Positions 9,127 to 17,212 of a stretch of DNA of 64,000 nt are shown one piece after another. Position numbers and translations under genes: made by a program. Numbering within the stretch: position 1 is the stretch's first letter; every line of letters starts with the position of its first letter. Source of the DNA: Verrucomicrobiota bacterium (lineage in GTDB: Bacteria; Verrucomicrobiota; Verrucomicrobiia; Limisphaerales; J093); contig JADJWF010000002.1 of the NCBI GenBank assembly GCA_016716505.1, positions 372,001-436,000 of the forward strand. The letters run 5' to 3'. Under the pieces are notes generated by a model. The model made no database searches, was not told where the DNA came from, and saw only the letters and a program-made list of their open reading frames with translations.

Positions 9127-9279
9127 ATGTAGCGCCGGCGTCCTCGCCGGCAGTTTGTGGCGGCGCCGCCCCCCGGGCCAACCATCCACTGCGACCGGTA
9201 CAGACGGCGCTCCATGAAAGGTGGAAACCCGCTAACGCGCTCGGTGCAAAGCGGCGCTTGGTAATCCGGCCCGCCGGAC
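9127..9279. repeat. Dispersed palindromic repeats in the gap between the amidase and rarD
   Basis: The 276-bp gap between convergent genes holds no gene but at least two hairpins. The first (about 9131-9153) reads on the minus strand as a GCCGGCG / CGCCGGC stem with loop AGGA, followed by GCTAC. The same stem-plus-GCTAC design recurs in the tandem array at 20-22 kb with different stems and loops. The second (about 9256-9279) is GGTAATCCGG / CCGGACTACC around a CCCG loop with one mismatched pair. These look like REP-type palindromic elements and might also act as a bidirectional terminator. Confidence 0.65.
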
Positions 9280-9300
9280 TACCGGCTTTGGTTTGTCGAG

Positions 9301-10203
9301 TCAGGCCCCCCGACTGCGCCGGATCTGCCGGACGCTCGCCGTCCAGTACGCGGCGAGGGCAATCCAGATGATGCTGAAGCCCACCGCCCGCGACCGGCCA
9401 AAGGGCTCGCCATAAACCACGACGCCGATGAGCAACTGACAGCTTGGCGCGAGGTATTGCAGCAGACCCATCGTGCTCAACTTTACCCGCCGCGCCGCGT
9501 GCGCGAAGAGCAACAGCGGCAAAGCCGTGACCACCCCAGTGCCAATCAGCAACGCCCTGAGCGCCCAAGAGGCCTCCCCGAAGTGCGCCCCGCCCGTTTT
9601 CTCCGCCCACCCGATCCACGCCAGCGCCGGCAGGAACAACGCCGCTGTCTCAAGCGAAAGCCCCGCCAGCGCACCCAGCGGCGCCTTCTTCTTCACCAGC
9701 CCGTACAGACCAAACGAGGTCGCCAGGAGCAGGGCCACCCACGGCGGGCGGCCGTAATCCCAGGTCAGATAACTTACGCCGGCGGCCGCCAGGCCGATGG
9801 CCAGCCACTGAAGCCGGCCAAGCCGCTCGCCCAGCCACACCACGCCGAACAACACGCTCACGAGCGGATTGATGAAGTAGCCCAGGCTGGACTCAACAAT
9901 GCGGCCGGAATTCACCGCCCAGATGTACGTGAACCAGTTCACCGCCAGCAACGCGGCGGCGAGGCCGTAGAACCGGAGCGTTCTCCGGTGGCGCGCACTT
10001 TGTACCAGGGCCCGCCACTCCTGCCGGACCCCCAACAGCACGGCCAAGAACAGGACCGACCAGACAATGCGGTGACAGAGGATTTGCAGGGGCGGCACCG
10101 ACTGGAGTAATTTCCAGTACACCGGCAGCACACCCCAGAGCAGATACGCCCCCACCGCGCTGACGATGCCGGCGCGCGTTGCCGCGTCGTGCGGGGTGCC
10201 CAT
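9301..10203 (-). CDS. rarD: RarD-type EamA family transporter
   Basis: A 300-aa inner-membrane protein with about ten hydrophobic helices. It begins 'IVSAVGAYLLWGVLPVYWK', the characteristic opening of RarD/EamA proteins (drug/metabolite transporter superfamily). Further matches are 'VNWFTYIWAVNSGRIVESS' and 'LGYFINPLVSVLFGVVWLGE' in the first half and 'LLQYLAPSCQLLIGVVVYGE' in the second. RarD is historically named for chloramphenicol sensitivity; the true substrate is not established. It starts 10 nt after the stop of the Gfo/Idh gene and probably shares its mRNA. Confidence 0.88.
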   Translation of the reverse strand: MGTPHDAATRAGIVSAVGAYLLWGVLPVYWKLLQSVPPLQILCHRIVWSVLFLAVLLGVRQEWRALVQSARHRRTLRFYGLAAALLAVNWFTYIWAVNSGRIVESSLGYFINPLVSVLFGVVWLGERLGRLQWLAIGLAAAGVSYLTWDYGRPPWVALLLATSFGLYGLVKKKAPLGALAGLSLETAALFLPALAWIGWAEKTGGAHFGEASWALRALLIGTGVVTALPLLLFAHAARRVKLSTMGLLQYLAPSCQLLIGVVVYGEPFGRSRAVGFSIIWIALAAYWTASVRQIRRSRGA

Positions 10204-10213
10204 CGTCGCGGGG

Positions 10214-11299
10214 TCAACCGCCGCGGATTTCGGCCAGAGCTACCGAACGCCGCCGTTCCACGCTCTGGTAGGCAGCCTCCACGAGGGCCATGGTGTCCAG
10301 ATTGTCGCGGCCGCTGATTTCGGGTTCGCTGCGGTTTTCGAGGGCGACCAGCAACTGCGCCATCGTCCCGATGAAGGCGTCCGGGAACCAGCTTTCGCTC
10401 CAGCGCGGTTCGTGGAAGGCGCGGTCGCCCTTGGCCGCCCAACGCAAGGCACTCGGGCTCGTGTACGGATCCCGACACCATCCAATGTCGCCCATCGCGA
10501 GGCCGTCGGAGCCCTCGATCCGCCAGTGAATGCGCAGGTCGCCCGGACAGCCCTCCTTCGCCGGCCCGGTCCACGTGTCGTCCACGCCCACGCACCGCAG
10601 ACCGCCACCGTACTCCAGGATGTAGGTGACGATCCCGTCCGCGTGCGGGAACTGCGTCCGGGGATCCGGGCGCACACTGCAAAAGATCCGGTCGGGGTTG
10701 CCGAACCAGAAACGAAAGCAGTCGAGGTGGTGAATGGACATGATGCGCAACGTCACCCAGCCGAGGTCACGCTGCCACGGCATCCAGTGCGGGATGGCGC
10801 GCATGTCAATCGTGGCGAAGACCGGCTCGCCCAGCCGACCCGACCGCAGCAGCGCGCTGGCAGCGCGGACGCTTTGGTCATACCGCATGTTCTGGTTCAC
10901 AGACAAAGCGATTCCCGCGGCGTCGCACGCCTGCACCGCCTCGAGCGCCTCCGCGTAATTCACCCCCAGCGGCTTCTGCGCGAGGATGCCCTTGACCGTC
11001 CGCCGCGCGCACGCCGCCCGGATCAAAGGCAGTTGGGCCGCCGGCGGCACGGCGATGTCCAGTACCTCGATGCTCGGATCGTCCAGCAGTTGTTCTGGCG
11101 TTTCATACACTCGCGGAATCGCATGACGCCGGGCCACCTCTTCAGCACGCCCGCGCGTGCGGGCGGCGATGGCCACCGGGTTGAATCCCGCCTTGCGGTA
11201 CGCCACGAGATGGCACTCGCTCACGATGAAGCCCGCGCCCAGTACGCCAATGCGCCAGTCCCGTCGCTGGGGAAGCCGCGGATGAACATTCAGGTCCAC
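10214..11299 (-). CDS. Gfo/Idh/MocA family oxidoreductase (cytoplasmic)
   Basis: An NAD(P)-dependent dehydrogenase of the Gfo/Idh/MocA family. The Rossmann motif is 'RIGVLGAGFIVSECHLVA', and the conserved 'ILAQKPLGVNYAEALEAV' contains the usual E/Q-K-P site. Substrate is probably a sugar or inositol derivative. The start is uncertain. The frame is open to an ATG at 11425, but the first ~40 residues of that version look non-conserved, so I chose the GTG at 11297-11299 ('VDLNVHPRL...'). Neither start has a clear ribosome-binding site. No export signal is visible, unlike the second family member at 22.5 kb. rarD follows in the same operon. Confidence 0.85.
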   Translation of the reverse strand: MDLNVHPRLPQRRDWRIGVLGAGFIVSECHLVAYRKAGFNPVAIAARTRGRAEEVARRHAIPRVYETPEQLLDDPSIEVLDIAVPPAAQLPLIRAACARRTVKGILAQKPLGVNYAEALEAVQACDAAGIALSVNQNMRYDQSVRAASALLRSGRLGEPVFATIDMRAIPHWMPWQRDLGWVTLRIMSIHHLDCFRFWFGNPDRIFCSVRPDPRTQFPHADGIVTYILEYGGGLRCVGVDDTWTGPAKEGCPGDLRIHWRIEGSDGLAMGDIGWCRDPYTSPSALRWAAKGDRAFHEPRWSESWFPDAFIGTMAQLLVALENRSEPEISGRDNLDTMALVEAAYQSVERRRSVALAEIRGG

Positions 11300-11497
11300 G
11301 CCCGGATTCAACGGCAGGGCGAGAGCCACTCCAAGACGGAACTGCCCCCCGGGTCCCGCGGTGCCCCGAAGTGCCTCCAACGGAGACAAGTTCTCTCCCG
11401 GTGATCCTCGCTGGGCCGGCCGCACTTCGGCGAGAAGCAGAGATTCAGCGGCCCACCACCCTCGGAATACCGCCCGTGCCGCGCCACTGGCTGCCTC

Positions 11498-13126
11498 TCA
11501 CGGTTGGGGCTTGGTCGTGGTCTCGATCGCTGTGGGCGCCGTGAAGGGCAGACCGGCATCCGGCGGTGCGGGCGGGGAGGTTTCCGCCGGGCTGGGAAAG
11601 GCCGGCAACGGCATCGTTTGCGGCCCCGAGACCGGCGGCTCCATCGGCGTCTGCGTCACGGTCAGGGTCATTTCCACCGTTGTCCCGTCCGCCGAAGGTT
11701 GAATCCTCGGCAGAATGTCCACCGCCGTTGCCATGCCGCCCCCGACGCCGCTGGCAATCTGGGCCTGGCGTCCGTCGAGCGTCGAAACGCCCGGAGCCGC
11801 CAGGACGTCCACCTCTCCCGATTGCGCCAACTTCTGGACCAGTGCGGCCGCCGCCTCGTTGGACATCGGCTCAGACGTCACCCAACTCCCGCCTCCAGCC
11901 AAACCGCCCAGATCCACCGCCGCGAAAGCCTCGGGGCTACCCTCCAAGAGCGTGCAGCGCACGGTCACCTGTGCTCCCGTCTCCCCATCCTCGCCTCCAA
12001 CCTGCGGTGTCACCAGCATGAGCCCCTGCTTGCCGCCGGGCGTCATCCAGCCCCCGGCCAGGAGTGTCATTCCGTCCGGCACGCGCACGGTCGTCGGCGG
12101 CAGGAGGACCTGCGCCGGCATCAGTCGCGCTGGCATCGGCGGGGCGGAATCGAGCGGTCGCGGAGGCGCTCCGGACCGCTGCGCCACCCGCAATTTCCCC
12201 ACCTCATCGCGCAATCGCAGGAGTTCGAGGCGTTCCGTTTCGCTGCGTCGTCGCACGGCCTCCGCTTCGGTTGCGCGGGCGGCGGCGCGTTTCTCGGCGG
12301 CCGCGCGGAGTACCTCCTGCTCAGCGGCCTCTTCCCTCAGACTGCGATTCTCCCCGCGCAGGCGGCGGAGTTCGAGTTGCTGCCAGGTCAAGGGAGCCAG
12401 CACCAGGGCGATTACGGCGCCCGTCAGGGCAATTTTGGTTTTCATCATCAGTAAAGTATGAAGCCAGCCGGCGGTTTCGAGACTCGCCGCGGCCGTGGCA
12501 GCCGCGGCCGTCGCCAGACCTCCGGGTGCCAACTGGGCGCCCGCCAGCGCCAGCGCGGCGCCGAGAACCCCATCCGACGCCGTGATGCCGCGGTGACGGA
12601 AGACTTCCCGCAGGCGGACCAGCGCGCGACTCACCCGCTTTTGCGCCGCGTCATCGGTGCAGCCCAGCAGGCCGCCGATCTCCGCGAAGCTCCGGCCGGC
12701 AAGATACCGTAACACCACTGCTTCCCGGTCGGCGTCGGTGAGCTGGCTCAAGGCGTCGTCAAGGACCGGCTGTAATCGCTCGGCCTCGCGTTGGTCCGCT
12801 TCGTTCAAACCGATCGTCGGGTGAGCTTCCATGGCCTGCTGTTCCCGTTCCTGGCGTCGGCGGTCGTCCCGTACCACCTTCGTGGCCGCCAGCCAGGCAG
12901 CGCGATGCAACCAACCCTCGATGACCACGGCCGGTGGCAACTCCGCCGCCTTGCGCGCCAAGTCGGCAAAGACCGCCTGGGTCACCTCTTCCGCGCGAGC
13001 GGCGTCGCCAGTGATACGGCGGGCCGTGCCGAACACCAGATTGACGTGCCGCTCCACCAACTCGGCGAAGGCCCGTTCGTCCCGTTGTCGGGCGTATCGC
13101 GTCAGTAGGCTGGCGCTGTCAGACAT
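11498..13126 (-). CDS. ECF sigma factor fused to a transmembrane coiled-coil and secretin-like domain
   Basis: A 542-aa protein, about three times the length of a normal ECF sigma factor. Residues ~1-190 are a standard sigma-70 region 2 ('DERAFAELVERHVNLVFGTA', 'ITGDAARAEEVTQAVF') and region 4 ('LTDADREAVVLRYLAG', 'FAEIGGLLGCTDDAAQKRV'). An Ala/Gly-rich linker leads to one membrane helix ('TKIALTGAVIALVLAPLTW'), a ~65-residue Arg/Glu-rich coiled coil, and a C-terminal domain. That domain contains 'VDVLAAPGVSTLDGRQAQI', which resembles the conserved core of secretin proteins. Start: ATG at 13124-13126; sequence upstream to 13504 is not sigma-like. The arrangement implies membrane tethering or control by the extracytoplasmic part. 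There is no separate anti-sigma gene next to it. Confidence 0.85.
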   Translation of the reverse strand: MSDSASLLTRYARQRDERAFAELVERHVNLVFGTARRITGDAARAEEVTQAVFADLARKAAELPPAVVIEGWLHRAAWLAATKVVRDDRRRQEREQQAMEAHPTIGLNEADQREAERLQPVLDDALSQLTDADREAVVLRYLAGRSFAEIGGLLGCTDDAAQKRVSRALVRLREVFRHRGITASDGVLGAALALAGAQLAPGGLATAAAATAAASLETAGWLHTLLMMKTKIALTGAVIALVLAPLTWQQLELRRLRGENRSLREEAAEQEVLRAAAEKRAAARATEAEAVRRRSETERLELLRLRDEVGKLRVAQRSGAPPRPLDSAPPMPARLMPAQVLLPPTTVRVPDGMTLLAGGWMTPGGKQGLMLVTPQVGGEDGETGAQVTVRCTLLEGSPEAFAAVDLGGLAGGGSWVTSEPMSNEAAAALVQKLAQSGEVDVLAAPGVSTLDGRQAQIASGVGGGMATAVDILPRIQPSADGTTVEMTLTVTQTPMEPPVSGPQTMPLPAFPSPAETSPPAPPDAGLPFTAPTAIETTTKPQP

Positions 13127-13309
13127 CTTCCAGCGGGATAACACCCGCCCGGCGGGGAATCCGACAGAAAATGTTTTCCCGCTGGGACAGGCCAGCGCCC
13201 ACCCACGCGCCGCCGCGGGCAACTCGCCCGTCCTGACAAGGCTCGCCGCCCCGTGGATGATGGCTTGACTGTCCACCCAATTCCCCACCATCAAACGCTC
13301 GCTACCGCC

Positions 13310-16300
13310 ATGACACATTCCACCCTGCGGCTCCAACGCTTCCTCCTTCTCGCTTTCGGCCTGAGTCTCCTGAACGAGGTGCCGGCCGCCGGGGCTCAAG
13401 CCGACGCGGGTGATCATTTCCTGGATGGCATCGGGGAAACGGCCTTGGTGGCCCGCTACGTGTTCGACGGCACGGCGGCCGATCGCTCCCGCAACGCGCT
13501 CCACGCCACGCTGCGCGGTCAGGGCACCGGGTACGTCACGGATGATCGCTTCGGCCGCGTGTTATCACTTCCCGGAACCGACGGGGCGTTCGTGGAGATT
13601 CCGGGCGAGGCCCTGACCGGGTTGGAGTCGTTGACCGTCACCGGTTGGGTGTTTTTACGGTCGGAGCGGCCGTGGCAGCGGTTTTTCGATTTCGGCCCCG
13701 GAACCGGCACGAACTTTTTCTGCTGCCTCGCGGGCGAGGAAGAGACCACCGGGTACCGCGCCCGGATCACGCGCAACGGGTGGAAGGGGGAACAGGGCCC
13801 CACCGCGGCCAGCATTCCCACCCACCGCTGGGTGCACTTGGCTGTGGCCTTCGATGCGCCTGCCCGCACCCTCAGCCTGTTTCTCGACGGCACCCGCGTC
13901 GCCCAAGCCAAAGACGTTTCCCTGACGCTGGAACCGTTGCTCCACCCGGAGGACGCCCGCCGCAATCGGTTCTACCTCGGCCGGTCGCAATACCCGGGGG
14001 ATCCCCTTCTCGACGCGAAACTCCACGACGTACGCCTCTACAACCTCCCGCTGACAGAACAGCAGGTCGCTGCGATCGCCGGCAAGTCCGCCGGGCGCGG
14101 AACAGCGATTTCTGCGGCGGGAGAGGGAAAAACCGCCGCCGAGGCGCCAACGGCGGCGGAGGCCGGAGCGTATCCGTTCGAATTGGTGCGCGTGGCCGAC
14201 ATCGAGGTGGAGACCGTTGTTGGCACCTTGCCGCGCCTGCCGCGCTTTCTCCCCGGCGAGTATCGCGGCATCGCCAGCGGCCCCGAAGTGCGCGTCATCT
14301 GGCCGGCACCGACCAACAACGAAGCCGTTCTGCGTCCGGGCACCTACACCGTGACCGGGCGGGTCGCTGGAACCGCGGTTCAACCCCGCGCGAAGGTGAC
14401 CGTGAAAGCCGCCTCCACCCCGCCCGCCGGACCGGAGCGCGCCATCGAGCCGTTCGCCCTGGAGCGGGTAACGCTGGACCCGGATGAGGCGGGGCGCGCC
14501 ACACCGTTCCTGCGCCACCGTGACAAGTTTGTGCGCGGTCTGCGAGAAACGGACCCCGATCGCTTCTTGTACGTGTTTCGCGACGCCTTCGGGCAACCGC
14601 AGCCGCCGCACGCGCGGCCGCTGGGCGGCTGGGATTCGCCGACGACGCGGCTGCGCGGTCACGCCACCGGCCACTACCTCACCGCGATTGCCCAGGCCTT
14701 CGCGAGCGCCGCGCACGAGCCGGAGCTCCGCGCGCACTTCCGAGACAAGATGAATTACCTCATCCACACGCTCCACGACCTCGCGGAATTATCCGGGCGG
14801 CCGGCGCAGCCGGGGGGCCCCTGCAATGCAGACCCGCTCGCCGTGCCACCCGGACCCGGCCGCACCAACTACGATTCCGACCTGAGCCGGGAGAGCATCC
14901 GCACCGACTTCTGGAACTGGGGGCGGGGCTTCATCAGCCCCTATCCGCCAGATCAATTCATCATGCTGGAACAAGGAGCCACGTACGGCGGCGGCAACCA
15001 CCAAGTCTGGGCACCCTATTACACTCTGCACAAGCTCCTCGCGGGATTGCTCGACTGTTTCGAGGTCGGCGGCAATGAGAAGGCGCTCGACATCGCCCGG
15101 GGCATGGGCTTGTGGGTCCATGCGCGGCTTCAAGCCCTCCCGGCCCCCACGCGGAACAGCATGTGGAACCGCTATATCGCCGGAGAGTACGGCGGGATGA
15201 ACGAAGCGCTGGCCCGTTTGGGGCGGCTCACCGGCGATGATCGGTTCCTCGCCTGCGCCCGCCTGTTCGACAACACCTCCTTCTTCTTCGGCGACGCGGC
15301 CCGCTCTCACGGCCTCGCCCACAATGTGGACACCCTTCGCGGCCGGCACGCCAACCAGCACATTCCACAAGTCACCGGCGCGCTCGCTCTCTACCGCGCC
15401 ACGCGGGAACCCGAGTACTACCGCATCGCGGACCACTTCTGGCACCTTTGCACCGAAGGTTACGCGTACAGCATCGGGGGCGTGGCGGGCGCCCGGAACC
15501 CGAACAACGCCGAATGCTTCACCGCCGAACCCGACTCGCTCTTCGCAAACGGCTTCGCGCCGGCCGGCCAGAACGAAACCTGCGCCACCTACAATCTCCT
15601 GAAGCTGACCCGCGAGCTGTTCTGCTTCGAACCGGCCGCCCGCTTGATGGATTACTACGAGCAGGCCCTCTACAACGACATCCTCGCCTCCGTGGCCGAC
15701 GAGGATGCCGGCAACACCTACCACATCCCGCTCAACCCCGGATCGCGAAAACAATTCGGTAACGCGCGCATGGACGGCTTTACTTGCTGCAACGGCACCG
15801 CGCTCGAAAGCGCCACCAAGTTGCAAGACTCGATCTACTTCCATGACCCGCGGCATCAGGTCCTGTATGTGAACCTCTTCGTGCCGTCCACGCTGACCTG
15901 GACCGAGCGCAACGTGGTCCTGCGCCAGCAGACCCGTTATCCCTACGACGATCGCACGCGCATCCGGATCGGGGGCACCGGCGCCTTTGACCTCAAACTG
16001 CGCTTCCCTCGCTGGGCGTCCCGCGGGTTTGAAGTCCGAATTAACGACCAACCGCAAGTCGTCCGGGCGGCACCGGGCAGCTACGTGACCTTCACCCGAA
16101 CGTGGCAGGACGGCGATACGATCGAAGTGCGGATGCCGTTTTCCTTTCACCTCCACCGCCTCATGGACCAGCCCAACCTCGCCAGCCTTTTCTACGGTCC
16201 GGTCCTGCTCGCCGCCGAGGAACCGCAACCGCGCACTGACTGGCGCCCGGTGGTCCTCGACGCCGTTGACCTCGAACGCTCCATCGCTGGCGATCCCAAG

Positions 16301-16393
16301 ACGCTTCGGTTCACGGTGGGCGACGCGTGCTTCCGACCGTTCTTCGAGACCTACGGGCGGTACTCTGTGTACCTGGATGTGAGGTGGAAGTAG
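13310..16393 (+). CDS. GH127 family glycoside hydrolase with N-terminal LamG-like domain (secreted)
   Basis: A 1027-aa exported enzyme. A signal peptide ('FLLLAFGLSLLNEVPAAGAQ') is followed by a concanavalin A-like/LamG jelly-roll (~40-250), a linker domain, then a GH127 (DUF1680) catalytic domain (~370-1027). Family hallmarks include 'RLRGHATGHYLTAIAQAFA', 'AGEYGGMNEALARL', 'ETCATYNLLKL' (the Glu and Cys Zn ligands) and 'DGFTCCNGTALES', whose Cys pair holds the Zn ligand and nucleophile in characterised beta-L-arabinofuranosidases. Predicted role: release of L-arabinofuranose or a similar sugar from plant or algal glycans. Start: ATG at 13310; 57 further in-frame bases upstream add no signal-like sequence. 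It heads a glycan-linked gene block. Confidence 0.9.
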   Translation: MTHSTLRLQRFLLLAFGLSLLNEVPAAGAQADAGDHFLDGIGETALVARYVFDGTAADRSRNALHATLRGQGTGYVTDDRFGRVLSLPGTDGAFVEIPGEALTGLESLTVTGWVFLRSERPWQRFFDFGPGTGTNFFCCLAGEEETTGYRARITRNGWKGEQGPTAASIPTHRWVHLAVAFDAPARTLSLFLDGTRVAQAKDVSLTLEPLLHPEDARRNRFYLGRSQYPGDPLLDAKLHDVRLYNLPLTEQQVAAIAGKSAGRGTAISAAGEGKTAAEAPTAAEAGAYPFELVRVADIEVETVVGTLPRLPRFLPGEYRGIASGPEVRVIWPAPTNNEAVLRPGTYTVTGRVAGTAVQPRAKVTVKAASTPPAGPERAIEPFALERVTLDPDEAGRATPFLRHRDKFVRGLRETDPDRFLYVFRDAFGQPQPPHARPLGGWDSPTTRLRGHATGHYLTAIAQAFASAAHEPELRAHFRDKMNYLIHTLHDLAELSGRPAQPGGPCNADPLAVPPGPGRTNYDSDLSRESIRTDFWNWGRGFISPYPPDQFIMLEQGATYGGGNHQVWAPYYTLHKLLAGLLDCFEVGGNEKALDIARGMGLWVHARLQALPAPTRNSMWNRYIAGEYGGMNEALARLGRLTGDDRFLACARLFDNTSFFFGDAARSHGLAHNVDTLRGRHANQHIPQVTGALALYRATREPEYYRIADHFWHLCTEGYAYSIGGVAGARNPNNAECFTAEPDSLFANGFAPAGQNETCATYNLLKLTRELFCFEPAARLMDYYEQALYNDILASVADEDAGNTYHIPLNPGSRKQFGNARMDGFTCCNGTALESATKLQDSIYFHDPRHQVLYVNLFVPSTLTWTERNVVLRQQTRYPYDDRTRIRIGGTGAFDLKLRFPRWASRGFEVRINDQPQVVRAAPGSYVTFTRTWQDGDTIEVRMPFSFHLHRLMDQPNLASLFYGPVLLAAEEPQPRTDWRPVVLDAVDLERSIAGDPKTLRFTVGDACFRPFFETYGRYSVYLDVRWK

Positions 16394-16522
16394 CGCCCCC
16401 CGTCCGCCCTTACTCAGCGCCTTCCGGCGGGATGGCCGTTCCAGCACCTGCGCTGAAGCGTGAGGCCGGGATCCGTCGCAGTCTCGACACGTTCGCGTCG
16501 CCCGGCTATAGCCTCCCGCATC

Positions 16523-17209
16523 ATGCGAGGCGAAACTGCTTCTTCCTTCCCAAGCCCGTCGCCGATCCAGCTCGTCCGCGCCGGCCTGCGCTGGCTGCTG
16601 GCTCTGGGCCTTGCCCTGTTCGGCTGGGCGCTCGTCGCTAGCGCCACCGAGGCGAAGCCGTTGTTCGACGGCAAATCCTTTGCCGGTTGGGAGGGCGAGA
16701 CGAATCAGACGTGGCGAATTGTGGACGGCGCCTTCGTTGGCGGAAGCCTTTCCGGGCCGGTTCCCCGCAACGAATTCCTCTGCACCACCCGCCCGTACAC
16801 GAACTTCGTGCTGCGCCTGAAATTCAAGCTGCTTGGCGAGGGCGCCAACGCCGGCGTGCAATTCCGCACGCGACGCATTCCGAACGATCACGAGGTCAGC
16901 GGCTACCAGGCGGATCTGGGCGACCCGGAATGGTGGGGATGTCTGTATGACGAATCGCGGCGCAACCGCGTCCTCGCCAAGGCGGACGCCGCGGCCGTCA
17001 GCCGCGTGCTGAAACGCGGCGACTGGAACGAGTACACCATCCGGTGCGAAGGACCGCGGATCCAACTTTGGATCAACGGCCTCCCGACCGTGGACTACAT
17101 CGAGACCGATGCCGGCATCGAAGGCTCGGGCCTGATCGGCCTGCAAATCCATGGCGGCCCCCCCAGCGAGGCGTGGTACAAGGACATCCGCCTCGAAGAG
17201 CTTCCCTGA
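16523..17209 (+). CDS. DUF1080 (3-keto-disaccharide hydrolase) domain protein, secreted
   Basis: A 228-aa exported protein. An N-terminal hydrophobic signal ('WLLALGLALFGWALVASA') precedes one DUF1080 domain, recognised by 'KPLFDGKSFAGWEGE', 'NFVLRLKFKLLGEGANAGVQF' and 'EYTIRCEGPRIQLWINGL', and ending 'YKDIRLEELP'. The fold is a concanavalin A-like beta-sandwich; some members cleave 3-keto-glycosides made by Gfo/Idh-type oxidoreductases. I chose the ATG at 16523 over one at 16460 because it directly precedes the signal peptide. It lies between GH127 and the beta-propeller gene, all on the plus strand, so joint action on an extracellular sugar is likely but unproven. Confidence 0.88.
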   Translation: MRGETASSFPSPSPIQLVRAGLRWLLALGLALFGWALVASATEAKPLFDGKSFAGWEGETNQTWRIVDGAFVGGSLSGPVPRNEFLCTTRPYTNFVLRLKFKLLGEGANAGVQFRTRRIPNDHEVSGYQADLGDPEWWGCLYDESRRNRVLAKADAAAVSRVLKRGDWNEYTIRCEGPRIQLWINGLPTVDYIETDAGIEGSGLIGLQIHGGPPSEAWYKDIRLEELP

Positions 17210-17212
17210 GTC

